Positions 15,759 to 24,011 of a stretch of 64,000 nt of DNA are shown here, piece after piece. Location of the stretch: contig NZ_JAHEBT010000055.1 of assembly GCF_024642105.1 (NCBI RefSeq), positions 62,001 through 126,000 on the forward strand, given 5' to 3'. Position 1 is the first letter of the stretch. Each line of letters opens with the position of its first letter. The notes under the pieces were generated by a model, which searched no databases, was not told the DNA's origin, and saw only the letters and a list, made by a program, of their open reading frames with translations. The stretch comes from Flavobacterium sp. GTDB lineage: Bacteria > Bacteroidota > Bacteroidia > Flavobacteriales > Flavobacteriaceae. Made by a program: the position numbers and the translations under genes.

Positions 15759-17192
15759 ATGTTTTTCAATTCGTTATCCTTTGCGATTTTTTTGCCCATA
15801 GTATTTGTGCTGTATTGGTTTGTTTTCAATAAAACGAAAAGCAGTCAGAATGCGGTGCTGATTGTGGCGAGTTATTATTTTTATTCGTGTTGGGACTGGC
15901 GGTTTTTGTTCTTGTTGGTCTTTTCTACTTTCTTGGATTATTATACGGGTCTCCGAATTGAAAAAGGTGCCACCGAAAGCGGAAGGAAGTTTTGGTTTTG
16001 GTTGAGTATTATCGTTAATCTAGGTTTTCTAGGTGTTTTTAAGTACTATAATTTTTTTGCTAGTTCGCTATCCGAAGCGTTGAATGCTGTAGGGTTGTCT
16101 ACTAGTCCGTTGTTATTGAATGTGGTATTGCCCGTTGGGATTTCGTTTTATACTTTTCACGGTTTGTCGTATGTGATTGATATTTATCTGAAGCGTATCA
16201 AGGCCGAAACGAACTTTGTGGATTACTCTCTTTTTGTGAGTTACTTTCCGTTATTAGTCGCAGGGCCTATTGAAAGAGCTACTCATTTATTGCCACAGGT
16301 AAAAATTAAACGTCATTTTGATTTTGAGAAAGCCAAAGAAGGGGTGTATCAATTTCTTTGGGGATTGGTTAAAAAAGTGGTTGTTGCCGATACTTGTGCG
16401 ACCTATGCCAATGCTATTTTTGATTATTATCCCAATATGAATTCCCTTTCCTTGATTTTGGGAGCGGTTTATTTCGCTTTTCAGATTTACGGTGATTTCT
16501 CTGGTTATTCTGACATGGCGTTAGGGATGTCGAAGTTGTTTGGGATTGATTTGTTGCGCAATTTCAATTACCCCTATTTTTCGAGGGATATTGCCGAGTT
16601 TTGGCGCCGTTGGCATATTTCACTTTCGTCTTGGTTCCGAGATTATTTGTACATACCCTTAGGTGGCAGTAGTGGCGGTATGGGAATGAAAATTCGCAAT
16701 ACGTTTATCATTTTCTTGGTGAGTGGTTTTTGGCATGGCGCCAATTGGACTTTTATTGCTTGGGGATTGATCAATGCGGTTTATTTTTTACCCTTATTGA
16801 TCTTGAAAAAAAATCGTGCTAATATAGAATCGGTGATACTGACCCGAGACTGGCATTCGGTTCGTGTTGTAGGTAGTATTTTAAGTACGTTCTTGTTGAG
16901 TTGTTTGGCTTGGATTTTCTTTAGGGCCAATTCTATAGAACAGGCATTGCTTTATATTCAGCGTATTTTTACAGAGCAGCATTTTGTTTCTCAGTTTTTG
17001 AAAAATGAACGGTACAACTATGAGTTGTTGTTTTTGATTGGCGCCTTTGTGGTAGTAGAATGGAATTCTCGCACGAAAGTGGAGCCTATTTCAGGGAAGT
17101 ATAGTGGTTTGAAATTAGTGTTGTGCTTGGCTGCAATTTTGGCTTTGGGCACTTTTTCGGATTATAAAGAATTTATTTATTTTCAGTTTTAA
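15759..17192 (+). CDS. MBOAT-family O-acyltransferase (AlgI/DltB type)
   Basis: A 477-residue polytopic membrane protein with about ten hydrophobic segments. It likely moves acetyl groups across the inner membrane for O-acetylation of the exported polysaccharide. Family marks: the FNSLSFAIFLPIVFVLYW start, GDFSGYSDMALGMSKLFG, EFWRRWHISLSSWFRDYLYIPLGG with H286, and VSGFWHGANWTF with the invariant catalytic H326. ATG 15759 is chosen because it gives the family N-terminus; a TTG at 15729 lies in repeat sequence. The stop overlaps the start of the SGNH gene (TAATG), so the two act as a pair like AlgI with AlgJ/AlgX. Confidence 0.95.
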   Translation: MFFNSLSFAIFLPIVFVLYWFVFNKTKSSQNAVLIVASYYFYSCWDWRFLFLLVFSTFLDYYTGLRIEKGATESGRKFWFWLSIIVNLGFLGVFKYYNFFASSLSEALNAVGLSTSPLLLNVVLPVGISFYTFHGLSYVIDIYLKRIKAETNFVDYSLFVSYFPLLVAGPIERATHLLPQVKIKRHFDFEKAKEGVYQFLWGLVKKVVVADTCATYANAIFDYYPNMNSLSLILGAVYFAFQIYGDFSGYSDMALGMSKLFGIDLLRNFNYPYFSRDIAEFWRRWHISLSSWFRDYLYIPLGGSSGGMGMKIRNTFIIFLVSGFWHGANWTFIAWGLINAVYFLPLLILKKNRANIESVILTRDWHSVRVVGSILSTFLLSCLAWIFFRANSIEQALLYIQRIFTEQHFVSQFLKNERYNYELLFLIGAFVVVEWNSRTKVEPISGKYSGLKLVLCLAAILALGTFSDYKEFIYFQF

Positions 17193-18070
17193 TGAAACAA
17201 TTTATACGTTTAATTGCTTTTGTACTCGTGATGGTTTTGCTTTTGGCGGTTGTTTTGGATTGGGTGTATACCACCATTTTTCAGCAATCTTCCACCAGAG
17301 GGAAAATTGAATATGTGTACCATGCTCGTCCGCAACAGTATGATGTGGTTTTTTTAGGTTCGTCTAGAGCCAACAATCATTTTGTAGCGCCCTTATTTGA
17401 GGAGAAAGGCATCAAGACTTTTAACTACGGTATGAGTGCGTCGCATTTGTTTGAGGCTTCTTTGCTATTGAAATTGATGGTAGAACGCCATTTTGTGATT
17501 AAAAAGTTGCTCTTGGAAACGGATATGAATTTGGCCAATGAAACGCGTGATGCCGGAATTTCAGCTCAATTCTTACCGTATCTTCACGATTCTAAAATTA
17601 TCAAAGACCATTTTGCTCAAGAGGCTGATTTTTGGGAGTTGTATTATATTCCGTTTTATCGCTATGTGGCTTTTGATGCTAAAATTGGCTTTCGTGAAAT
17701 GAACCGAAGCTGGCGCGGTGTTCCTACTAATTATTTGGAAAATTTGGGGTATCATCCTTTGAGTGGTAAGAAGAAGGGGAATATGAAGAATGATATTCGT
17801 GCGTTGAATCCGCTGGATAATAAATACTACAAGGAAATCAAGGCTATTTGTAAAGCGAATCATATCCAATTGATTGCGATTATGACTCCGATGTGTTCCA
17901 ACGTAAAAGGAATGGACTATTTTGATAAAGTGAAATCTAAATATCCTGAGATTTATAATTATGAAAATGCGGTGGAAGGCGATCAGTATTTTTCTTCTTG
18001 TGGGCATTTGAATGATGCAGGTGCTCGACTATTTACCGCTAGAATTTTGAAGGATTTCTTTGGGAAGTAG
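17192..18070 (+). CDS. SGNH-like protein paired with MBOAT (probable O-acetylation partner)
   Basis: A 292-residue protein with one N-terminal membrane helix (about 5-30), the remainder predicted outside the inner membrane. VVFLGSSRANNHF (52-64) resembles SGNH block I with S57 or S58 as nucleophile, and CGHLNDAGARLFT at 270-282 resembles block V with H272. The Asp normally three residues before that His is Ser269 here, so the catalytic triad may be incomplete or use another acid. Start overlaps the MBOAT stop by 1 nt. Expected to transfer the acetyl group to the polymer in the periplasm; inferred from pairing. Confidence 0.78.
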   Translation: MKQFIRLIAFVLVMVLLLAVVLDWVYTTIFQQSSTRGKIEYVYHARPQQYDVVFLGSSRANNHFVAPLFEEKGIKTFNYGMSASHLFEASLLLKLMVERHFVIKKLLLETDMNLANETRDAGISAQFLPYLHDSKIIKDHFAQEADFWELYYIPFYRYVAFDAKIGFREMNRSWRGVPTNYLENLGYHPLSGKKKGNMKNDIRALNPLDNKYYKEIKAICKANHIQLIAIMTPMCSNVKGMDYFDKVKSKYPEIYNYENAVEGDQYFSSCGHLNDAGARLFTARILKDFFGK

Positions 18071-18606
18071 GTTTTTATGGTTGTCGGTTATCGGTTGTCA
18101 GTTGTCAGTTGTTGGTTGTCAGTTGTTGGTTGTCGGTTATTTGTGAATAGCTTCGCTCCGTTCGGCTGCGCCTCGGGTCGTAAATCGTACCTCGCAAATC
18201 GTAAATTTAAAACCATATAAGGCATATAAGGAAATATAAGAAGTTTTTTTAGAACCAATATTTTAAACCATTAAGAAATTAAGGTGTATTACGATATACT
18301 TGTTTTCAAATTGTTATATCGTAAATCGTACCTCTCAAATCGTAAATTTTGAACCATATAAGGAAATATAAGAAGTCGCTTCGCTCTTTTTAAGAACCAA
18401 TATTTTTAAACCGTTAAGAAATTAAGATTGATTAAGGTAAGCGTGTTTTCAAATTTTTATATCGTAAATCGAATATCTTACTTCGTATATAATTAACACA
18501 CCCCTAGCTCTTCATAAGAGGGGAACGTCAGTGCTAAACATACGAATTGGTATATTTTTAAATTGTTACATTTTTAAATCGTATATCTTACATCGTAATT
18601 CGTATA
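18071..18606. repeat. Repeat-filled gap after the polysaccharide locus
   Basis: No gene seen. GTTGTCAGTTGTTGGTTGTC words (18075-18140), a G33 variant (18148-18180), then two diverged copies of the 14.6-kb composite unit (about 18183-18315 and 18316-18530). The first lacks H46 and also the CGCTTCGCTC insert; the second ends with a decayed H46 (18494-18528). Last repeat-rich gap of the left half. Confidence 0.85.
18148..18180. repeat. G33 GC-rich mini-repeat, variant
   Basis: Matches the other three 33-nt units except GGCTGCGCC in place of GGCTTCGCC. Confidence 0.82.
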
Positions 18607-19731
18607 TCACCTTTGTTTGTTCCAAAAGCGTCGTACAAGAATAAGTCCGTTAGTGATGATTAAGGGTGCCACAATCCAAAGGTGGGCTTTGTTGATTACG
18701 ATAAGTGTATAGCTAGCTAATGCCATGAGGTTGAACCAAAGGAGGTATTTTATTCCCTTTTTATTATTTGCTTTAGCACAATACAATAAAGCGATTAGAC
18801 TGGGGTTGAATAACAAGATGTTGTAGTTGTTGGCTAGTTCTAAGTGGGTAGAATACATTCCTAAAAGGGTAAATGTCAATCCTAAAACCGCCATTATTGT
18901 TAGGTAAATGGCATCGATGCTACTTTTGTTTACGATTACGATTAGTCCTAAAAAGAGTAGGTAGGTGTAGGGATTGTTCCACCAAGAAGAATTGGGTTCT
19001 GGTTCAAATTCCAATACCGTTTTGTTTTCTTTTACAATAGGGAGTTGGTTAAGTTTGATTTGATTGAGGCTTTTTTGAAGTTCAAAAGGCAAAAAGATGG
19101 TTGTGCCTAGTTGATCTGTTTTTGTTCCAAAGAGGATACTTGTGCCTAATTGTTCATAAAAATGGTGGTCAAAGTAGGGGTATAAAATGGTTCGGTAACT
19201 CTTGTCGGTATCTCCTTTTTTTACAATTACTTTTTGATTTAAGGAACGATTGATTACGTCCACCGCCATCGATGTGCAGTTTTGGTCAATGAATTTATAA
19301 ATGTATTCTCGGTTTTCTAATTGTAGGGATTGGTTCAGGTTGTCAAATAATCGTTGTTTTTGTGCTGCCGAAATGTTGAGGACTTGTTCGTAAACAGCGC
19401 GCTTTTCGTAGGTGTAATTCGCAATGAAATCGGCATACGAATTGGCGACAGCAAAATACTGCAGGTTTCCTTTAACGAATTTTAAGGCAAAATTAGAGGT
19501 GCTAAAGTCGAATGCGCCATAATTATACACTACGTCAATTCCGTTGATGGTATCTGTTATTCGGATAGCGGTGTGACCAAATAAAGCATAGATTTCATTG
19601 CTTGTTACACAAGTAAGGACGCTGGCTTTGGCTTCTTTAGAAAGCAATAGGTTTTGCGCAAAACTAATTTGTATACTTAAGGTAAATAGGGTGAAAAAGA
19701 TTGTTTTTTTTAGCACGGAATACTTCATCAT
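18607..19731 (-). CDS. DUF4105-like secreted/membrane protein
   Basis: A 374-residue protein with an N-terminal signal (KKTIFFTLFTLSIQISFAQ) and about four hydrophobic segments in the last 120 residues. The N-terminal half has LFGHTAIRI, YNYGAFDF and DQNCTSMAVD, which look like the DUF4105 / Lnb-N-terminal periplasmic domain, a papain-like fold of unknown substrate; H, C and D in these motifs could form a catalytic site. TATTTTTG on the minus strand at 19764-19771 is a candidate -7 box. It points toward the repeat-rich region and stands alone. Function unknown. Confidence 0.75.
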   Translation of the reverse strand: MMKYSVLKKTIFFTLFTLSIQISFAQNLLLSKEAKASVLTCVTSNEIYALFGHTAIRITDTINGIDVVYNYGAFDFSTSNFALKFVKGNLQYFAVANSYADFIANYTYEKRAVYEQVLNISAAQKQRLFDNLNQSLQLENREYIYKFIDQNCTSMAVDVINRSLNQKVIVKKGDTDKSYRTILYPYFDHHFYEQLGTSILFGTKTDQLGTTIFLPFELQKSLNQIKLNQLPIVKENKTVLEFEPEPNSSWWNNPYTYLLFLGLIVIVNKSSIDAIYLTIMAVLGLTFTLLGMYSTHLELANNYNILLFNPSLIALLYCAKANNKKGIKYLLWFNLMALASYTLIVINKAHLWIVAPLIITNGLILVRRFWNKQR

Positions 19732-19878
19732 AGTAGGTTATTGGGCAGTGTTATTCTTGTTGCCAAAAATACTCTTTTTTTATAAAGAGCACCTCTTTCT
19801 GTGTTGTAAATAACGGTAAAGAAGGAGAACGAAATAAAAAAATGGTAGGTAAACCGCTCTCGCTTGAACTTATTATAT

Positions 19879-19886
19879 TAAATTTG
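19879..19886 (+). promoter_or_regulatory. -7 promoter box for pssA
   Basis: TAAATTTG fits TAnnTTTG, 28 nt before the ATG at 19914. No clear -33 element. Confidence 0.5.
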
Positions 19887-19913
19887 CTCTCAACGATCTG
19901 AAGACTTTGTATT

Positions 19914-20630
19914 ATGATGACTATTAAAAAACACGTCCCTAATGTGATTACTTTGCTCAATCTTTTCTGTGGCTGTATTGCTATGGTATTTGCTTTGAAC
20001 AATGATTTCGAAATGGCTTTTTATTTTGTGAGCTTGGGGATTTTCTTGGATTTTTTTGATGGTTTTTTTGCGCGCTTGTTTCAAGTGTCTAGTCCGTTAG
20101 GATTGCAATTGGATTCATTAGCTGATATGGTGACTAGTGGGGTTGTGCCTGGGATTGTTATGTACCAATTGTTAGGTAGTTCAAGTGGTTATCCAAAATT
20201 AGGTTGGGCGGTTGAACCGTTTCCGTTTCTAGGATTTTTGATTGCTTTGGGATCGTGTTATCGTTTGGCTAATTTTAATATTGATACCCGTCAAACCGAT
20301 TCGTTTATTGGTTTGCCTACACCAGCTAATGCGTTATTTATTTTGAGCTTGCCTTTGGTATTGCGTTATTCCGATTCGATGTTGGTATTGGAATTACTTA
20401 CGAATCCGTGGGTATTAGTAGTGATTGCTTTGTTGAGTGTGTATTTGTTAAATGCTGAAATCCCTTTATTTTCTTTAAAAATCAAGACGTTTAGTGTGCA
20501 GAAGAATGCGCTACAAATAGGCTTTTTAGTCGCTTCACTTTTGCTGTTGGTGTTTTTTCAGTATGCTGGGATTCCTTTAGTGATTGTATTCTATGTGTTG
20601 CTTTCTGTTGCTAATAATAGTAGGGTGTAA
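19914..20630 (+). CDS. pssA: CDP-diacylglycerol-serine O-phosphatidyltransferase
   Basis: A 238-residue integral membrane enzyme making phosphatidylserine, the precursor of phosphatidylethanolamine. The CDP-alcohol phosphotransferase motif is complete: D49-G-x2-A-R-x8-G63-x3-D67-x3-D71. About seven hydrophobic segments. PNVITLLNLFCGC at the N-terminus is characteristic of PssA. Alternative start one codon later (second ATG). Single-gene unit on the + strand. Confidence 0.95.
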   Translation: MMTIKKHVPNVITLLNLFCGCIAMVFALNNDFEMAFYFVSLGIFLDFFDGFFARLFQVSSPLGLQLDSLADMVTSGVVPGIVMYQLLGSSSGYPKLGWAVEPFPFLGFLIALGSCYRLANFNIDTRQTDSFIGLPTPANALFILSLPLVLRYSDSMLVLELLTNPWVLVVIALLSVYLLNAEIPLFSLKIKTFSVQKNALQIGFLVASLLLLVFFQYAGIPLVIVFYVLLSVANNSRV

Positions 20631-20632
20631 AG

Positions 20633-20755
20633 TAAAATTTCATTAAAAATGATTAACTCCGTTGAACATAAAGGTTTCTCGATACATTTTTTGTTCCATT
20701 TCATTACACAAAAAAACACTCGAAATGACGTTTTTAATAATTACACCCAATGGGT
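20633..20755 (-). repeat. Palindromic repeat, half copy (family of 49190)
   Basis: Read on the minus strand it matches the left half of the element at 49190-49364: GTGTAATTATTAAAAACGTC, TTCGAGTG, ATGGAACAAAAAATGTATCG and TTTTTAATGAAATTTTA in the same order. Confidence 0.85.
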
Positions 20756-20757
20756 TA

Positions 20758-20982
20758 CTATTGAATAAATTGCATTAGTAGCATAGAAAGAAATAATAAA
20801 AGCATTACCACAAAAACAAAAACGGATTTTTTGTTGGCAAAATTAATTGTTAATCCCATCCATTCTTGACGCTTAGGAGGTAATAATCGTTTGTCTTCTT
20901 TGTTATAATAAAAGCAACCCCATTTCCAATTGTTAGGATCTTTATGCCACTTCTCTAGGGTTTCTTTGCTTGGTTCTTCCAT
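20758..20982 (-). CDS. Small DUF5808-like membrane protein
   Basis: A 74-residue protein. A soluble N-terminal part has DPNNWKWGCFYYNKEDKRL and PKRQEWMGLTINFANK, matching the DUF5808 pattern (D-P-N-N-W, F-Y-Y-N-x-x-D, N-F-A-N). One C-terminal membrane helix (about 53-73). Lies 11 nt downstream of lptB in the same direction, so probably the last gene of that transcript. Function unknown. Confidence 0.75.
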   Translation of the reverse strand: MEEPSKETLEKWHKDPNNWKWGCFYYNKEDKRLLPPKRQEWMGLTINFANKKSVFVFVVMLLLFLSMLLMQFIQ

Positions 20983-20993
20983 TCTTTTGAAAG

Positions 20994-21734
20994 TTAGAAT
21001 TCCAATTTTTTCTTTCTCAATTCGAAGTTTTGTCCCAAGTATACGCGACGTACCATTTCGTCTTCCACTAATTCTTCAGGAACTCCCGCTTTTAGGATTC
21101 CACCTTCAAACATCAAGTACGTTTTGTCTGTAATGGCTAGTGTTTCTTGGACATTATGGTCGGTAATTAAGATGCCGATGTTTTTATTTTTTAATTGGGC
21201 TACAATACGCTGAATGTCTTCTACCGCTACGGGGTCCACACCTGCGAAAGGTTCGTCTAATAAAATGAACTTAGGGTCGGTTGCTAAACAACGTGCAATT
21301 TCGGTACGACGTCTTTCTCCACCTGATAGTAAATCGCCTCGGTTGGTTCGGATGTGCTCCAAACTGAATTCGGCAATTAAACTTTCCATTTTGGCTTCTT
21401 GTTCTGCTTTTGATAGGTTAGTCAATTGCAGTACGCTTAATATATTGTCTTCAATACTCAGTTTTCTAAAAACAGAGGCTTCTTGCGCTAAGTAGCCAAT
21501 TCCTGCTTGTGCTCTTTTGTACATTGGATAATCGGTAATGTCTAAATTATCCAAATGAATACTGCCTGAGTTGGGTTTGACTAGGCCAACAATCATGTAA
21601 AAAGAAGTGGTTTTACCCGCTCCGTTAGGACCTAAAAGACCTACGATTTCTCCTTGATTTACTTCTACCGAAATCCCTTTTACGACACTACGGCCTTTGT
21701 AGGTTTTGATTAGATTGTCTGCTCTTAATATCAT
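20994..21734 (-). CDS. lptB: LPS export ABC transporter ATP-binding protein
   Basis: A 246-residue ABC ATPase driving lipopolysaccharide extraction from the inner membrane with LptFG. Walker A GPNGAGKTT at 35-43, signature LLSGGERRRTEIARCLA, Walker B FILLDEPFAGVDPVAVEDIQ, and H-loop ITDHNVQETL. The PVAVEDIQ and NVQETLAITD stretches are LptB-specific. Length is normal (about 240). Gene order recQ / kdsD / tatC / decarboxylase-like / lptB recurs in flavobacteria. KdsD makes the Kdo precursor, so the group links lipid A-core synthesis and export. Confidence 0.95.
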   Translation of the reverse strand: MILRADNLIKTYKGRSVVKGISVEVNQGEIVGLLGPNGAGKTTSFYMIVGLVKPNSGSIHLDNLDITDYPMYKRAQAGIGYLAQEASVFRKLSIEDNILSVLQLTNLSKAEQEAKMESLIAEFSLEHIRTNRGDLLSGGERRRTEIARCLATDPKFILLDEPFAGVDPVAVEDIQRIVAQLKNKNIGILITDHNVQETLAITDKTYLMFEGGILKAGVPEELVEDEMVRRVYLGQNFELRKKKLEF

Positions 21735-21806
21735 AGTGTAATGTGTAAATTAATCAAATTAGTCAATGTAGCAATTGGTTTATTGTTACATTGACGTATT
21801 GTTACA

Positions 21807-22154
21807 TTATTTGTTATTTTCTAATGCTTCCCAAAATTCATAGGCCCTACGCAAATGAGGGACTACTATGGTTCCGCCTACTAAGGTAGCAATTCCCATG
21901 GCTTCCATCATTTCTTCTTTGGTTACCCCTTCTTTGTAGCTAGTTTCTAAGTGGTACTTCACACAGTCGTCGCAACGCAATACAGCAGAAGCTACTAGTC
22001 CTAACAGTTCTTTGGTTTTAACATCCAAAGCCCCTTCGGCGTACGCATTGGTATCCAAATTAAAGATACGCTTGACAATTTTATTGTTGTCTGCCAATAA
22101 CTTTTCGTTCATTTTAGAACGGTAGTCGTTAAATTCTTGCACTATATCAGCCAT
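21807..22154 (-). CDS. Carboxymuconolactone decarboxylase-family (AhpD-like) protein
   Basis: A 115-residue helical protein with the AhpD-type redox motif C61-D-D-C64-x3-H68 in LRCDDCVKYHLETSYKEG and the following GVTKEEMMEAMGIA helix. Such proteins act as small peroxidase or disulfide relay components; here the partner is not visible. Start overlaps the tatC stop by 8 nt, so it is co-transcribed with tatC. Length fits the compact family members. Confidence 0.9.
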   Translation of the reverse strand: MADIVQEFNDYRSKMNEKLLADNNKIVKRIFNLDTNAYAEGALDVKTKELLGLVASAVLRCDDCVKYHLETSYKEGVTKEEMMEAMGIATLVGGTIVVPHLRRAYEFWEALENNK

Positions 22155-22962
22155 TTTCTTTCTTTTGGTTTCGTACTACAATTTTAGAGATCCATATACT
22201 TGCTTCGTAGATGATTAACATTGGGATGGCCACGATGGTTTGACTTACTACATCTGGTGGTGTTACAATAGCGGCTACAATCAAAATAATAATTACAGCG
22301 TATTTCCAATATTTTCTTAGGAAAGTTGGGGTTACTAATCCTAACTTGGTTAGGAAATAAATGATGATTGGCAGTTCAAAAAACAATCCACTAGCTACTA
22401 CACTGGTTTTTACCATTCCGATATAGGAATCAATGCTAAATTGGTTTTTGACTACTTCGCTTATTTTGAAAGTGGCAAAAAAGTTGACTGACATTGGTAC
22501 TACTACAAAGTAGCCAAAAAGAACTCCTAAAAAGAAAAGCATAGAAGACACGAATATAAATAGCTTGGCGTGTTTTCTTTCTTTTTCGTACAAGGCAGGA
22601 CTAATGAATTTCCATAATTCCCATAAAATATAAGGGAAGCCAAGAATGAAACCGGATAAAATACAGGTCCATACTAAGATGTTTACTTGTCCTTCCATAT
22701 CGGTGTTTTGAATAATGAAAGGCATTTCGGTTACACAGATACTATCGGCAAATCCTAATTGGTGTGATAAATCACAGAAAAAACGGTAGGTGATGAAATC
22801 AGGGCTTGTAGGGCCAAAAATAATTACATCAAAGATATAATCGCTTACAAAGAACGTAGCTGTTGCTACAATCAGAATTGCGATTGTACTTCTAACCAAT
22901 AACCATCGTAGTTCTTCTAGGTGGTCTAAAAAGGACATTTCGTTTAAATCTTTCTTTGCCAT
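22147..22962 (-). CDS. tatC: Twin-arginine translocase subunit TatC
   Basis: A 271-residue membrane protein, the substrate-recognition core of the Tat exporter. N-terminal MSFLDHLEELRWLLVRS is the family signature (HLxELRxRL), followed by six hydrophobic segments; FVVVPMSVNFFATF and the late P-P-D-V-V-S-Q region are also conserved. A periplasmic loop between segments 1 and 2 (about 45-95) is longer than in E. coli, as usual in Bacteroidota. Overlaps both neighbours by 1-8 nt. Confidence 0.96.
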   Translation of the reverse strand: MAKKDLNEMSFLDHLEELRWLLVRSTIAILIVATATFFVSDYIFDVIIFGPTSPDFITYRFFCDLSHQLGFADSICVTEMPFIIQNTDMEGQVNILVWTCILSGFILGFPYILWELWKFISPALYEKERKHAKLFIFVSSMLFFLGVLFGYFVVVPMSVNFFATFKISEVVKNQFSIDSYIGMVKTSVVASGLFFELPIIIYFLTKLGLVTPTFLRKYWKYAVIIILIVAAIVTPPDVVSQTIVAIPMLIIYEASIWISKIVVRNQKKENG

Positions 22963-23927
22963 TATATAATTCCTTCTTTTAAAATATCGTGTAAGTGCAA
23001 TACGCCTTTAAATTCTGAGTCGTCTACTACAATGAGTTGGGTAATTTTGAAATTTTCCATCAAATGGAAAGCATCAATTACCATTGCTTCGGAGGTAGTG
23101 GTTTTTGGGTTGTTGGTCATGATGTCTTTGGCTGTTAGATCAGCAAAAGAATCCCTATTGTTTAACATGCGTCGGATATCCCCATCAGTTATGATGCCGA
23201 TTACTTTATTGTTTTCTACTACAGCGGTAACGCCTAAACGTTTTTCTGAGATTTCGAAAATTACTTTTTTTATCGATGCATCGGGAGCAACCATTGGTTT
23301 TAAGGAATTTTCAAGCATGTCTTTGACGCGAAGAAGTAGTTTTTTCCCTAAAGCTCCTCCAGGATGGTAGACTGCAAAATCTTCTGCTTTGAAGTCGCGC
23401 ATTTCCATTAGGCAAACGGCTAAGGCGTCTCCCATTACTAATTGTGCGGTAGTGCTGTTCGTTGGTGCCAAATTATTCGGACACGATTCACTTTCTACTG
23501 TAGTGTTTAAAACGATATCAGCTCCTTGTGCTAAAAAAGAGCTCATATTTCCTGTTATGGCAATTAAAAGATTGTCAAAACGTTTCAATAAAGGGACCAA
23601 TACTTTGATTTCAGGACTATTACCACTTTTAGAAATACAAATGACAACATCCTCTTTTTGTAGCATTCCTAAATCTCCATGAATGGCTTCGGCTGCATGT
23701 AGAAAAAGTGAAGGTGTACCTGTTGAATTGAAGCTTGCTACCATTTTTTGAGCAATAATAGCGCTTTTTCCTATCCCAGTAACCACCAATCGTCCTTTGG
23801 ATTGGTAAATTTTTTGTACCGCCTCCACAAAATTGTCGTCTAGAAAATCAGCTAGTTTTGAGATGGATAGGCTCTCTGAGAGTATGGTTTTCTTGGCGCT
23901 GGCCAAAATATTTGGTGTAGATATCAA
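22962..23927 (-). CDS. kdsD: Arabinose-5-phosphate isomerase, KpsF/GutQ family
   Basis: About 321 residues: an N-terminal SIS domain (TGIGKSAIIAQKMVASFNS, FLHAAEAIHGDLGM, ISKSGNSPEI) followed by two CBS domains (KRLGVTAVVENNKVIGIITDGDIRR; MENFKITQLIVVDD). It interconverts ribulose-5-phosphate and arabinose-5-phosphate for Kdo synthesis. There is no ATG at the N-terminus: the frame is open to 23993 with a TTG there, and another TTG at 23927 gives MISTPNILASAKKTI, which fits the family start and length. I therefore place the start at 23927, though this is uncertain; upstream codons lie under the divergent recQ promoter. Confidence 0.92.
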   Translation of the reverse strand: MISTPNILASAKKTILSESLSISKLADFLDDNFVEAVQKIYQSKGRLVVTGIGKSAIIAQKMVASFNSTGTPSLFLHAAEAIHGDLGMLQKEDVVICISKSGNSPEIKVLVPLLKRFDNLLIAITGNMSSFLAQGADIVLNTTVESESCPNNLAPTNSTTAQLVMGDALAVCLMEMRDFKAEDFAVYHPGGALGKKLLLRVKDMLENSLKPMVAPDASIKKVIFEISEKRLGVTAVVENNKVIGIITDGDIRRMLNNRDSFADLTAKDIMTNNPKTTTSEAMVIDAFHLMENFKITQLIVVDDSEFKGVLHLHDILKEGII

Positions 23928-23942
23928 AACAGAATAGTTAAA

Positions 23943-23973
23943 TTTGTGTTTGTAAAAGAAAATTGTATCTTTA
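23943..23973 (+). promoter_or_regulatory. Promoter for recQ
   Basis: TTTG at 23943-23946, 19-nt spacer, then TATCTTTA at 23966-23973, close to the TTTG-N19-TAnnTTTG consensus. Predicted start near 23980, about 30 nt before the recQ ATG. Confidence 0.55.
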
Positions 23974-24011
23974 TGTGGTGCAAATTTATACAAAATACCA
24001 CATAATAAAGA

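Noticed and set aside
17573..18007. 144-codon minus-strand frame opposite the SGNH gene
   Set aside because: Shadow frame; Ile/Arg-rich composition typical of antisense to AT-rich codons.
1..18070. Genomic island with an integrase
   Set aside because: No integrase, transposase or attachment-site repeats next to the tRNA at 34867 were found; the locus looks like a standard surface-polysaccharide cluster.
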